From an uncultured Muribaculaceae bacterium (GTDB lineage: Bacteria > Bacteroidota > Bacteroidia > Bacteroidales > Muribaculaceae), in contig CAJTZQ010000001.1 of NCBI GenBank assembly GCA_910583795.1, forward strand, positions 70,046-134,045: a stretch of DNA of 64,000 nt, in the 5' to 3' direction. The notes under the pieces were generated by a model that saw only the letters and a program-made list of their open reading frames with translations, did not search any database and was not told the origin of the DNA. Numbering within the stretch: position 1 is the first letter of the stretch; every line of letters starts with the position of its first letter. A program made the position numbers and the translations under genes. Of this stretch, positions 41,476 through 50,990 are shown piece after piece.

Positions 41476-42846
41476 ATGGCAACAACAAATGACCCTCTTA
41501 CTCAGGGAATAACAATAAAAGAGACCGTAGACGGGGTCGCCATAGAGCAACCAACCATGAGACGGGTTCGTAAACCGCAGGCTATAGTCAGGCAAAAGCC
41601 CGACCCATATATCTGGGGTATCTACATAATGCTTTTAATGGTTTCCGTAATTGAACTGTTTTCGGCTTCAAGTGCGGAAGTTTCAGGGGCAAATGTATAC
41701 ATGCCTCTGATTAGGCATGGGGTTTTCCTCTTCCTTGGACTTGGAATCGTGTTAATACTGCAGAGCACTCATTATGGTTATTACAGCCGTTTTGCATGGT
41801 TTCTGGCGCTTGCGTCTTTAGGGTTGCTGATGTTCTCTAATTTCTTCGGAATTGAGATAAACGGCGCTCAGCGAGCCATTAATATAGCCGGATTTACCAT
41901 TCAGCCGGCAGAAATTGTAAAGCTTACCGTGGTTGTGCTACTTGCAACAATTCTGGGACGACATCAGCAACCAAGGGGGGTGTCAACAAGGGGCATGGTT
42001 GAAGCAGCTGTTGTCGTAATTATTTTTGGTGGATGTCTTTGGAAAAACGGGCTTACAAATACAATTCTTTTGTTCGGAGTCAGCCTTTCCATGTTCCTTA
42101 TCGGAGGTATGAAGTGGAAAAAATTTTTCTTGATTATATGTATTTACGGGATCTGCGCCGGAATCCTGTTCATGTTCAAATATCAGGACGACAAGAAAAG
42201 CGAGTTTGATGCTGTAGCTCAGACCGAACAAGGGATGCCATCCGGCAGTGATGACAGATCAGATACACATAAAGGACGAATATCAAGGTTCTTAGAAGGA
42301 GTTCACCCTAACGATCCCATAGATGATTATAACCGGCAGGTGGTTTTTGCAAAAATCTCACAAGCTAACGGAGGAGTATTGGGGCAAGGACCGGGAAATT
42401 CAAGGGAAAGCGCACGTCTTCCACTTGCATTTTCCGACTATATCTATTCAATCATAGTAGAAGACACCGGTTTCGTGGGGGGTGTATGCCTGCTCATCCT
42501 GTATCTATTCCTACTTGCCAGGGCAGGACGTATAGCATATAAGTGTTCAAGGGCATTCCCTGCATTCCTTATAATGGGATGTGCAGTCCTGATTGTATTT
42601 CAGGCATTGGTGCACATGGCAATTGTCACAGGACTTTTCCCTGTGAGCGGCCAACCTCTACCTTTGATTTCCAAAGGAGGAACTTCAGTATTAGTGATGT
42701 CGGCAGCCATAGGGATTATGCTGTCAGTCAGTCGATTTGCCGTCACCAATGGCAATAAGAGTGAAATCAGACAGGAAATTAAAGAATTACCGGAAGATAT
42801 GCAGGCAGCAAACTTCTCAGGACAATCAAACGAAACATCCAAATGA
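41476..42846 (+). CDS. ftsW: SEDS-family peptidoglycan glycosyltransferase FtsW
   Basis: A 456-residue polytopic protein that polymerises lipid II at the septum with FtsI. It has about ten transmembrane helices. INGAQRAINIAGFTIQPAEI is the SEDS signature and VSGQPLPLISKGGTS the C-terminal one. A periplasmic loop (about 238-300, with RISRFLEGVHPNDP) follows. The stop overlaps the murG ATG by 4 nt (ATGA). Confidence 0.93.
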   Translation: MATTNDPLTQGITIKETVDGVAIEQPTMRRVRKPQAIVRQKPDPYIWGIYIMLLMVSVIELFSASSAEVSGANVYMPLIRHGVFLFLGLGIVLILQSTHYGYYSRFAWFLALASLGLLMFSNFFGIEINGAQRAINIAGFTIQPAEIVKLTVVVLLATILGRHQQPRGVSTRGMVEAAVVVIIFGGCLWKNGLTNTILLFGVSLSMFLIGGMKWKKFFLIICIYGICAGILFMFKYQDDKKSEFDAVAQTEQGMPSGSDDRSDTHKGRISRFLEGVHPNDPIDDYNRQVVFAKISQANGGVLGQGPGNSRESARLPLAFSDYIYSIIVEDTGFVGGVCLLILYLFLLARAGRIAYKCSRAFPAFLIMGCAVLIVFQALVHMAIVTGLFPVSGQPLPLISKGGTSVLVMSAAIGIMLSVSRFAVTNGNKSEIRQEIKELPEDMQAANFSGQSNETSK

Positions 42847-43979
42847 TAGTCAACAACACAACATCTAATCCGGGCAATCAACGCCGTCCGAGAGTAATAA
42901 TAAGCGGTGGAGGCACGGGAGGCCACATATTCCCCGCCCTGTCAATCGCTGACGCATTACGTTCACGCATTGACGCCGACATACTTTTTGTCGGTGCGGA
43001 AAATCGAATGGAAATGACACGCGTGCCCGATGCCGGATATAATATAATCGGATTGCCGGTGGCAGGGTTTGACCGAAAGCATCTTTGGAGAAACATAAGC
43101 GTGCTCATCAAGCTCTTCAAAAGCATGCGCCGATCACGCAAAATTATAAAGGATTTTAAACCCGATATAGCAATAGGCGTTGGAGGATATGCCTCAGGAC
43201 CTACACTTAAGGCTGCCCAGAAAGCGGGAATCCCCACATTGCTTCAGGAGCAAAATTCATATGCCGGTGTCACAAACAAACTGTTAGGGCAGAAAGCAGA
43301 GAAAATATGTGTGGCATATGACGGCATGGAAAAGTTCTTCCCTGCCGACAAAATTGTCAAAACCGGGAATCCTATTCGAAAAACGCTTCTTAACTCACAA
43401 AAAACTATTAAAGAGGCAAGGGAATCATTCGGTCTCAATCCCGAAAAAACGACCCTACTCGTAGTTGGTGGAAGCCTGGGCGCATTGACAATCAATGAGA
43501 GCCTCGAAAAAGGGATAAAGAAACTTGCCGAAAACGGAATCCAGGTGATCTGGCAGACAGGTAAGAACTTCGGCGACAGAGGACCATTGGCTGCCAAAGG
43601 ATTAAAGGGAGTAGTTGTCACTCCGTTTATTACCGACATGTCGAGCGCTTACAAAGCTGCAGATCTCGTGATTGGTCGTGCAGGCGCCGGTTCGATCAGT
43701 GAATTGCAGGTTTTGGGCAAACCGGTTATTCTTGTTCCTTCTCCGAATGTGGCTGAAGACCATCAGACACATAATGCACGTGCGCTATCAGACAAAGGTG
43801 CGGCAGTGCTTATAACCGATGCGGAAGCAAGAGAGAAGCTTGTAGACGCTACAATAAAACTCATAAAAGACAAAGAGGAGCTCGACAAGATGTCGCAAGA
43901 GATCTCAAAGATGGCACTCCTTGACAGCGACCGACATATCGTAGACGAAGTTTGCAAAATCATTAACAACCGCCAATAA
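42843..43979 (+). CDS. murG: UDP-GlcNAc:lipid I N-acetylglucosaminyltransferase MurG
   Basis: A 378-residue GT28 enzyme converting lipid I to lipid II on the inner face of the membrane. ISGGGTGGHIFPALSIADAL is the N-terminal G loop. VVGGSLGAL and GRAGAGSISELQVLGKPVIL form the UDP-GlcNAc site. It overlaps ftsW by 4 nt and murC by 1 nt (TAATG), so translation is coupled through three genes. Confidence 0.96.
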   Translation: MIVNNTTSNPGNQRRPRVIISGGGTGGHIFPALSIADALRSRIDADILFVGAENRMEMTRVPDAGYNIIGLPVAGFDRKHLWRNISVLIKLFKSMRRSRKIIKDFKPDIAIGVGGYASGPTLKAAQKAGIPTLLQEQNSYAGVTNKLLGQKAEKICVAYDGMEKFFPADKIVKTGNPIRKTLLNSQKTIKEARESFGLNPEKTTLLVVGGSLGALTINESLEKGIKKLAENGIQVIWQTGKNFGDRGPLAAKGLKGVVVTPFITDMSSAYKAADLVIGRAGAGSISELQVLGKPVILVPSPNVAEDHQTHNARALSDKGAAVLITDAEAREKLVDATIKLIKDKEELDKMSQEISKMALLDSDRHIVDEVCKIINNRQ

Positions 43980-45391
43980 TGGATAATAATATTAATCAGC
44001 CTTCTGACTCCCCTTTCCGAAATATCTTTTTTGTTGGTGCCGGAGGGATCGGCATGGCAAATCTTGAAAGATATTTTTTAAGCCGCGGGCACAATGTGGC
44101 AGGCTATGACCGTACGGAATCCGCCCTCACAAAACAGCTTGAAGAAGAGGGTGTGAAAATAACATATATCGATTCTCCGGAGGAAATACCTGAACTATTT
44201 AGAAATCCGAAAGAGACATTGGTGGTTTACACACCCGCTATCCCGGCAGACAGCCCTACTCTGTCGTGGTTCAGGCAAAATGGTTTTGAAGTAATCAAAA
44301 GGGCTGCATTGCTCGGCAAGATCACACGTTCCACAAAAGCGATATGTGTGTCAGGATCACACGGAAAAACCACGACGTGCTCCATGACTGCAAATATCTT
44401 ACGGAATTCCAAAGTGGGATGCAATGCATTCTTAGGGGGAATCTTGCGTAATATCAACAGCAATCTCGTGATATGCGAAGGTTCTGAATGGTCGGTCATA
44501 GAGGCAGATGAATATGACCGCTCATTTCATCAACTCTCCCCTACAATAGCGATTGTAACCTCCACTGACCCGGACCATCTCGACATATACGGGAATGAAG
44601 AAGGGTATCTGGAGGGATTTGCCCACTTCACATCGCTTATTTTGCCCGGAGGAGTATTATTGCTACACACGGGGCTAAAATTGCATCCAAGGGTAAAAGA
44701 AGGGGTAAAAATCATGACCTATAGCGGAGGCAATGATGGAGACTGGCACGCGGAAAATATAAAATTCGGTGATGGTTCACTGACATTCACACTTGTCGGA
44801 CCAGAGATAAGCATAGAGAATATCGAAGTAGGAGTTCCTGTTGAAATAAATATCGACAATGCAGTGGCGGCTGCAGCCGCCTCCATTCTTGCCGGAGCAA
44901 CTCCGGAGAATGTAAAATATGGGCTCAAGACATTCCGAGGCGCCAAACGCCGTTTTGAGGTTATTCTCGACGGGAAGGGAGGCACCACTGCCCTACTTGA
45001 CGACTACGCCCACAGTCCAAACGAAGTGCGCGCATCGATCCGTTCGGTGAAGAAGCTTTACCCCGGGAGGAAAGTTTCAGTAATTTTTCAACCGCATCTA
45101 TACACGCGCACAAAAGATTTCGCAAAAGAATTTGCTTCAGCGCTCTCGGAAGCCGACCAAGTGATAATGCCTGAAATATATCCGGCAAGGGAACTTCCAA
45201 TCCCCGGAGTCGATTCAATGCTGATTCTCAAAGATGTCACTTCCCCATTAAAATGTTATTGTGAAAGAAAAGATTTGCTAAATCTGATAAAAAATAGTAA
45301 CTTTGACATCTTGATGACATTAGGAGCCGCCGATATTGACCGACTGCTCCCCGACATCAAAAAAATAATAACGGGGCAAAGCCCTGAATAA
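43979..45391 (+). CDS. murC: UDP-MurNAc--L-alanine ligase MurC
   Basis: A 470-residue ligase adding the first stem residue. VGAGGIGMANLERYFLSRGH is the Rossmann start, SGSHGKTTT (about 125-133) the P-loop, EADEYDRSFHQLSP and DDYAHSPNEVRASI the catalytic and ADP motifs, and FQPHLYTRTKDF the C-terminal signature. The ATG overlaps the murG stop. ftsQ starts 2 nt after its stop. Confidence 0.96.
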   Translation: MDNNINQPSDSPFRNIFFVGAGGIGMANLERYFLSRGHNVAGYDRTESALTKQLEEEGVKITYIDSPEEIPELFRNPKETLVVYTPAIPADSPTLSWFRQNGFEVIKRAALLGKITRSTKAICVSGSHGKTTTCSMTANILRNSKVGCNAFLGGILRNINSNLVICEGSEWSVIEADEYDRSFHQLSPTIAIVTSTDPDHLDIYGNEEGYLEGFAHFTSLILPGGVLLLHTGLKLHPRVKEGVKIMTYSGGNDGDWHAENIKFGDGSLTFTLVGPEISIENIEVGVPVEINIDNAVAAAAASILAGATPENVKYGLKTFRGAKRRFEVILDGKGGTTALLDDYAHSPNEVRASIRSVKKLYPGRKVSVIFQPHLYTRTKDFAKEFASALSEADQVIMPEIYPARELPIPGVDSMLILKDVTSPLKCYCERKDLLNLIKNSNFDILMTLGAADIDRLLPDIKKIITGQSPE

Positions 45392-45393
45392 AT

Positions 45394-46221
45394 ATGGGAA
45401 AAACAATCCTCAAATGGCTGATTCTCATCTCTTTTTTCGTCTATATCACATGGGTGACGATATGGGCGCATGGAGAGGCGAGACGTCATGGCTGTCAAGG
45501 AATTGAAGTGACAATCACAAAGTCTATGACCGCTGATACGATCACAAGGAATGGTGTGCTCGACGAATTGAAACGCTATCCCAAGCAAATCATAGGCAGA
45601 CCGATTGAAACAATCAATACTCTGGAAATTGAGCAATATCTCGGCAGATTCTCTAATTTTGAGGATGTAAATTGTATTTTTCAGACTGATGGGAAACTGA
45701 GCGTAACTATCACACCTATGGTGCCTGCTCTGCGAGTTTTCGAAAACGGGAAAAGCTATTATATCAACAAAGATGGAAAAAAAATCGAATCAAAAGCAAA
45801 TTTCTTTGTCGATGTGCCGGTTGTGAGCGGATCTTTTAACGATAAGTTCACACCTCAACAACTTCTTCCGGTGTCCAAATTTGTAGAATCCGACCCTGTC
45901 TTAAACGAGCTGGTGAGTATGATCGAGGCAAAAGATGCAGACAATATCATACTCATTCCAAGAATCAAAGGACATGTGGTGAATTTCGGAGACACAACAC
46001 GGCTTAAAGAAAAACGTCAGGCTTTATTGGCTGTCTATCGCAAGGTGATGCCACATAAAGGATGGGAAGAATACGATACTATCTCTGTGAAATTCAAAGG
46101 GCAAGTCGTGGCAACTCGAAGAATCAAGGTTAAGACTGACCATGGTGGAGATTATGGCGACGACATTGCCCTTGAGGAAGCCACCCTTCCGGAATTGACA
46201 CCCACAGGACAAAATAACTGA
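45394..46221 (+). CDS. ftsQ: Cell division protein FtsQ
   Basis: A 275-residue bitopic protein: one N-terminal membrane helix (LKWLILISFFVYITWVTIWA) and a periplasmic POTRA/FtsQ region (MTADTITRNGVLDELKRYPK, then VDVPVVSGSF). It links FtsL and its partner to the FtsA/FtsZ side of the divisome. Identification rests on topology and its position between murC and ftsA; residue conservation is modest, as usual in Bacteroidetes. Confidence 0.9.
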   Translation: MGKTILKWLILISFFVYITWVTIWAHGEARRHGCQGIEVTITKSMTADTITRNGVLDELKRYPKQIIGRPIETINTLEIEQYLGRFSNFEDVNCIFQTDGKLSVTITPMVPALRVFENGKSYYINKDGKKIESKANFFVDVPVVSGSFNDKFTPQQLLPVSKFVESDPVLNELVSMIEAKDADNIILIPRIKGHVVNFGDTTRLKEKRQALLAVYRKVMPHKGWEEYDTISVKFKGQVVATRRIKVKTDHGGDYGDDIALEEATLPELTPTGQNN

Positions 46222-46288
46222 CAAAATCAACCAAGAGATCAAACCTGATCGCGATTCTGCGGTTAATATTAGAGAACACCTAAGCACA

Positions 46289-47608
46289 ATGAGTGAAAGA
46301 TATATAGCAGCTGTAGAAATAAGCAGTTCCAAAATAATTGCTTCCATTGGAAAAACTTCCGGTGAAGGGCAGCTTGATGTGATTGCCATCGAGGAAGAAA
46401 ACGATGTGGAAGGCGTGAGATATGGCATCATCCAGAATCTGGAAGAGACATCTGTGCGGGTTTCACGGCTATTGAATAGGCTTGAGCACCACACCGGAGT
46501 CTCTCCAAGAAAGATAAAAGGCGTATTTGTGGGATTATCCGGACGCTCTTTGAAAAGCATCACTGCGGAAGTGTCATTAAATCTACCTGAAGGCACTGAA
46601 ATCACTGAGGATATTATCAATAAACTTACTGAAGACGCCAAGCGGAAAGCAATTGACAATACCCTTGAAGTGGTTGATGCTGTGCCACGCATATATACTG
46701 TGGATAAGGCAGAGACCCACACACCCAAAGGTGCTGTGGGAAGCCACATCCAAGCCACATTCGATCTGATTGTGTGCCGTCCGGAACTAAAACGGAATCT
46801 GAGCCGCACTATCCCCGACAAATTAGGCATCAAGATAGAAGGGTTTGTGGTGACTGCACTTGCCACCGGGCATCTGATACTAACCGCAGATGAGAAACGT
46901 CTCGGCTGCATGCTCGTTGACATAGGTGCTGAAACCACCACAGTAACCATATACCGGAAAGGATGCCTGCGTTACTTTGTCACATTGCCGCTGGGAGGAA
47001 GAAACATCACACGGGATATTACATCACTGAACGTGCTTGAAGAAAGAGCGGAACAGATTAAAATCGCTATCGGCAATGCTATGGGACAAGACTCTGTGCC
47101 TCCACTCAATGTTAACGGAGTGAGACATACCGATGTGAATAATCTTGTAGTGGCACGTTCAGAAGAGATTGTAGCCAATATTATGGAGCAAATTGAATAC
47201 GCCGGTTTGAAAGAGGCAGACCTGCCCGGGGGAATCATTTGCATTGGCGGAGGATCTAAATTACAGGGAATGATTGACTTGATTGAGCTTCAGAGCGGTC
47301 TCCCGGTTCGCCGGGGGCAATTACCTCAATATGTTCGTTTTGAAGACGATCATGCCGGGAATAAGAACATGATTCAAGTAGTAAGCGTCCTTTACGCCGG
47401 AGCCACACTAAGTCAGCAAGAATGTCTTGAAATTCCTGAGCGTGGAGAAATACCAATCACCGGCACCGCTCCTGTAGAGCCGGAATCCCCAAAAGAACCA
47501 AGCGAAAAAGTAGAAAAAACCAACAAAATAATCAAAGGTCTTAAAATGCGTATAGCTAAAATGTTCAGCAATCCCGATGATGCCGATGATTCTGAATTGA
47601 TGGAATAG
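46289..47608 (+). CDS. ftsA: Cell division protein FtsA
   Basis: A 439-residue actin-like ATPase that tethers FtsZ to the membrane. AAVEISSSKIIASIGKTS is the phosphate-1 loop, MLVDIGAETTTVTIYRKGCL the phosphate-2 loop, GGIICIGGGSKLQGM the adenosine motif. The C-terminal end KIIKGLKMRIAKMF is an amphipathic membrane-targeting helix, followed by an acidic tail. It lies 67 bp after ftsQ and 91 bp before ftsZ. Confidence 0.95.
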   Translation: MSERYIAAVEISSSKIIASIGKTSGEGQLDVIAIEEENDVEGVRYGIIQNLEETSVRVSRLLNRLEHHTGVSPRKIKGVFVGLSGRSLKSITAEVSLNLPEGTEITEDIINKLTEDAKRKAIDNTLEVVDAVPRIYTVDKAETHTPKGAVGSHIQATFDLIVCRPELKRNLSRTIPDKLGIKIEGFVVTALATGHLILTADEKRLGCMLVDIGAETTTVTIYRKGCLRYFVTLPLGGRNITRDITSLNVLEERAEQIKIAIGNAMGQDSVPPLNVNGVRHTDVNNLVVARSEEIVANIMEQIEYAGLKEADLPGGIICIGGGSKLQGMIDLIELQSGLPVRRGQLPQYVRFEDDHAGNKNMIQVVSVLYAGATLSQQECLEIPERGEIPITGTAPVEPESPKEPSEKVEKTNKIIKGLKMRIAKMFSNPDDADDSELME

Positions 47609-47699
47609 CAAATATATAAATCTTGATGCGTAGTCAACGCGCTACAATTCTTTCCAGAATAATCATTAACCTCTTACCTCATTATTGAAAGCATCCCAT

Positions 47700-49082
47700 A
47701 TGGACGACAACGAGATATATAACTTGGCAGACGATTCAAAGTTTGACGAAGACCCCAACGCCTCAATTATCAAGGTGATAGGAGTTGGCGGAGGCGGAAG
47801 CAATGCTGTCAACTACATGTATGGTCAAAACATACAGAACGTAAATTTTGTGGTCTGCAACACCGACAAACAGCACCTGAATGAGATGGCGGTCCCTACA
47901 AAATTATTGTTAGGCTGGGATGTCACTCACGGACGTGGTGCAGGGAATAATCCGGAAATAGGGCGTCAGTGTGCAGAAGAAAGCACGGAAGAGATAAAGA
48001 AACTCTTCCAGGACGGTACAGAGATGGTTTTCATCACAGCCGGAATGGGTGGAGGCACCGGCACGGGGGCTGCACCTGTAGTGGCAAGACTTGCGAAAGA
48101 AGCTGACATGCTGACCATCGGTATTGTCACAGTGCCGTTCATGTTTGAGGGTGAAAAGAAGATTCTTAAGGCTCTTGACGGAGCGAATGAAATGCGTAAA
48201 CATGTCGACGCACTTCTCGTCATCAACAATGAAAATCTCATCGAGCTTTACAAGGATTATAACTTCTTCAATGCTTTTCAGAAAGCTGATGACACACTGG
48301 CTAACGCTGCAAGAAGTATCTCTGATATTATTTCAGAAAGATGCTACATAAACGTTGACTTCCAAGACGTAAAGACGACGTTGAAAGACAGTGGCACGGC
48401 TATCATATCAACTGCTTACGGAGAAGGGGAACACCGCATTTCGGATGCAATCCACAATGCTCTACATTCACCGCTTCTTAAAGCTCACGATATCAACACA
48501 TCTAAAAGATTGCTCTTTAAATTTTCATGTTCACGTCAGTCAGACAACCCATTACGCACTGAGGAGATTGCAGAAATCACACAATTCACCTCAAAGCTTC
48601 CGTCGAGCATCGATGTGAAGTGGGGTATTGGTGACAATCCTGAACTTGAAGACAAAGTCAAAATAACTGTTTTAGCCTCCGGATTCGATGTAACGTTGAG
48701 AGAGTCAGAGCCAAGAACCTATAAAAATGAAGAAAGAGCCAAAGGTCCCATTATCTTTGAAGGTAAGAAAGACCCAGAGGAAGAAAAGATAAAGAAAGAA
48801 GAAACCACAGAAAGGATCGTCGATTTCTATGGCCCTGACAAGGTCATAAAACAACGTCGCACAGCCGCACGCATGAAATATGCCGTGTTGAAGCCCTCTC
48901 AATTTGACGATCATGAAGTGATAGCATTGATAGAAAGCGTGCCCACATTCAACAGGGAACCTCGATTCAATGAAGAACTGCAACGAATTTCAGAAGGCAA
49001 TTCAGTCAATTCCCATTCTGAACCCTTGAAAAAAGAAAGGGGAGGAGAAACAATATCCTTCGGGGACTTCTCCATGCCCTGA
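47700..49082 (+). CDS. ftsZ: Cell division GTPase FtsZ
   Basis: A 460-residue tubulin homologue that forms the Z ring. IGVGGGGSNAVNYM opens the Rossmann core and the tubulin signature GGGTGTG is at 117-123. The T7 loop follows (around residues 205-220). A variable linker of about 120 residues, lysine/glutamate-rich, follows the globular domain, and the end DFSMP is a divergent C-terminal peptide. The frame is open from a TTG at 47685, but ATG 47700 (MDDNEIYNLADD) is preferred. It is the last cell-division gene of the cluster. Confidence 0.96.
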   Translation: MDDNEIYNLADDSKFDEDPNASIIKVIGVGGGGSNAVNYMYGQNIQNVNFVVCNTDKQHLNEMAVPTKLLLGWDVTHGRGAGNNPEIGRQCAEESTEEIKKLFQDGTEMVFITAGMGGGTGTGAAPVVARLAKEADMLTIGIVTVPFMFEGEKKILKALDGANEMRKHVDALLVINNENLIELYKDYNFFNAFQKADDTLANAARSISDIISERCYINVDFQDVKTTLKDSGTAIISTAYGEGEHRISDAIHNALHSPLLKAHDINTSKRLLFKFSCSRQSDNPLRTEEIAEITQFTSKLPSSIDVKWGIGDNPELEDKVKITVLASGFDVTLRESEPRTYKNEERAKGPIIFEGKKDPEEEKIKKEETTERIVDFYGPDKVIKQRRTAARMKYAVLKPSQFDDHEVIALIESVPTFNREPRFNEELQRISEGNSVNSHSEPLKKERGGETISFGDFSMP

Positions 49083-49201
49083 CACAAAATAAATCAACTT
49101 CCATTTTCGAAAGTTGAGGAAACAGAGAACAAATTAAAATATATCCAGACAAAACGAGCGGAGGCGCACGGCGGCTCCGGATAACCAACAAAAGTCAAAA
49201 A

Positions 49202-50938
49202 ATGGAAACCAAATTCCAGATGGTGGCAAAGACCTTTCAGGGTCTTGAAGACGTGCTCCGTGACGAACTCATTGAATTAGGGGCAGAGAACGTTGAAATC
49301 GGGCTAAGAATGGTGACGTTCGAAGGAGACAACGAACTCATGTATAGAGCGAACCTCTGTTGCCGTACTGCCCTCAGAATTCTCAAGCCTATCGTAAAGT
49401 TTACGGCTGATTCTACCGACGAACTTTATGATCAGGTAAGAGATCTCGATTGGGAACAATTTATGAATGTAGATTCAACATTCTCGATTGATTCCACCGT
49501 CAATAGCGCAGAGTTTACTCATTCGAAATTTGTGACTTACCGTGTAAAGGACGGTATTGCAGACCATTTCAATGACAAATACGGCAAGCGTCCGTCAATT
49601 AGGCTATCAGGCGCTGACGTGCAGCTGAACGTGCATATCTCCGACAATCGTGTCACAATCTCACTTGACTCGAGCGGTGAGCCATTGTCTAAGAGAGGTT
49701 ACCGAGTGGAACAGACAGAAGCTCCTATCAACGAAGTGCTCGCAGCCGGCATCATTATGAAGACCGGATGGCGTGGAGATTGCGATTTCGTAGATCCTAT
49801 GTGCGGATCCGGCACATTTCTTGTTGAGGCTGCACTGATTGCCGCTAATATCAACCCCGGCATTTACAGGGAGCATTTCGCTTTCGAAAAATGGCAAGAC
49901 TTTGACCAGGAACTCTTTGAGGAAATTTATAACGACGACTCAGCCGAAAGGGAATTTGCCTATAAGATATATGGCGGCGATATTTCTCCCGAAGCAGTAG
50001 CGATTGCACGTAAAAACATTAAGTCAGCACGTGTGGAAGATATGGTTGATCTTCAGTGTAAGTCTGTTACAGAATGGACAGACAACGCTCCGGAAGGTGT
50101 GCTCGTCACTAATCCTCCTTATGGAGAAAGACTCCGCCCGGACAATATCAACCTTCTTTACCGTAGCATAGGATCCACTCTCAAGACATATTTCCAGGGG
50201 TGGCACGCATGGATAATTGGATTTAAAGACGAACAGTTTGCCGAAATCGGTTTGAAACCGTCAATCAAGATTCCTCTTCACAACGGCAGTCTCGAATGCA
50301 GTCTCCGTGAATACGTCTTGTTTGATGGCAAATATTCCGATTTCCGTGCCGAAGGTGGAAGCGTAAGCAATCCTGAAGCGCGCAAGGAACAGGGGCCTAA
50401 GAAAGTTCGCCATATTTCGGACGACGACTGGGAGAAACAGGCGAAAAAATTCAATAGCGGCAAAGGGATGACCGACGACCGCAAAAAGAAAAAAACTTTT
50501 AACAGAGACGATAAAAAGCGTTCGTTTGACAGCACTCCAAAAGGAAGGTTCAGCCGTGATGACGATGATGATGATTTTGATAATTACCGCTCTGGAAGCG
50601 ATAATTTCAAACAGAACCGCAGTTACGACAGGGAAGGACGTAATGATCGCGGAGGTAAAGGGTTTGACCGCAACGACAGAGGCGAACGCAAGCCTTTCCG
50701 AGGAGACAGAAACGATCGTCCGTTTAATAGAGACAACCGTGGTGGCAACAATAAAAGTAACCGAAGTTTCGACAAGGGAGACAAGAAATTTGACCGCGAT
50801 CGCAAACCTCAGGAAAACAGAGGATATAATCCGGCAAATTCACGCGGTCCACGCCTGCCACAATCGTCTGAGACAATAATCAATCCCGTGCACATGCGTC
50901 AACGCAAGGGATGGAAAAAGAATGAAGAAGAGGATTAA
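49202..50938 (+). CDS. THUMP-domain class I rRNA methyltransferase (RlmL N-half type) with charged tail
   Basis: A 578-residue protein. The first about 380 residues match the THUMP-methyltransferase half of RlmL (23S rRNA m2G2445): VAKTFQGLEDVLRDELIELG at the start, the SAM loop FVDPMCGSGTFLVEAALIA, GGDISPEAV and the catalytic TNPPYGERL. The last about 190 residues are low-complexity and rich in Arg, Asp, Gly, Asn and Phe (RNDRGGKGFDRNDRGER, DDDDDDFDNYRSGSD), with RGG-like repeats, ending KGWKKNEEED. Such tails are typical of RNA-binding disordered regions; target specificity is inferred from the family. Confidence 0.87.
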   Translation: METKFQMVAKTFQGLEDVLRDELIELGAENVEIGLRMVTFEGDNELMYRANLCCRTALRILKPIVKFTADSTDELYDQVRDLDWEQFMNVDSTFSIDSTVNSAEFTHSKFVTYRVKDGIADHFNDKYGKRPSIRLSGADVQLNVHISDNRVTISLDSSGEPLSKRGYRVEQTEAPINEVLAAGIIMKTGWRGDCDFVDPMCGSGTFLVEAALIAANINPGIYREHFAFEKWQDFDQELFEEIYNDDSAEREFAYKIYGGDISPEAVAIARKNIKSARVEDMVDLQCKSVTEWTDNAPEGVLVTNPPYGERLRPDNINLLYRSIGSTLKTYFQGWHAWIIGFKDEQFAEIGLKPSIKIPLHNGSLECSLREYVLFDGKYSDFRAEGGSVSNPEARKEQGPKKVRHISDDDWEKQAKKFNSGKGMTDDRKKKKTFNRDDKKRSFDSTPKGRFSRDDDDDDFDNYRSGSDNFKQNRSYDREGRNDRGGKGFDRNDRGERKPFRGDRNDRPFNRDNRGGNNKSNRSFDKGDKKFDRDRKPQENRGYNPANSRGPRLPQSSETIINPVHMRQRKGWKKNEEED

Positions 50939-50990
50939 ACATATTCTTCTGTCTTCAGGCAATTTTAAATTATATCAACAATAAATCCAA

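Noticed and set aside
49150..49185. CGGAG...CTCCG hairpin before the THUMP methyltransferase as a terminator of the dcw operon
   Set aside because: The stem is only 5 bp and there is no T tract; transcription may well continue.
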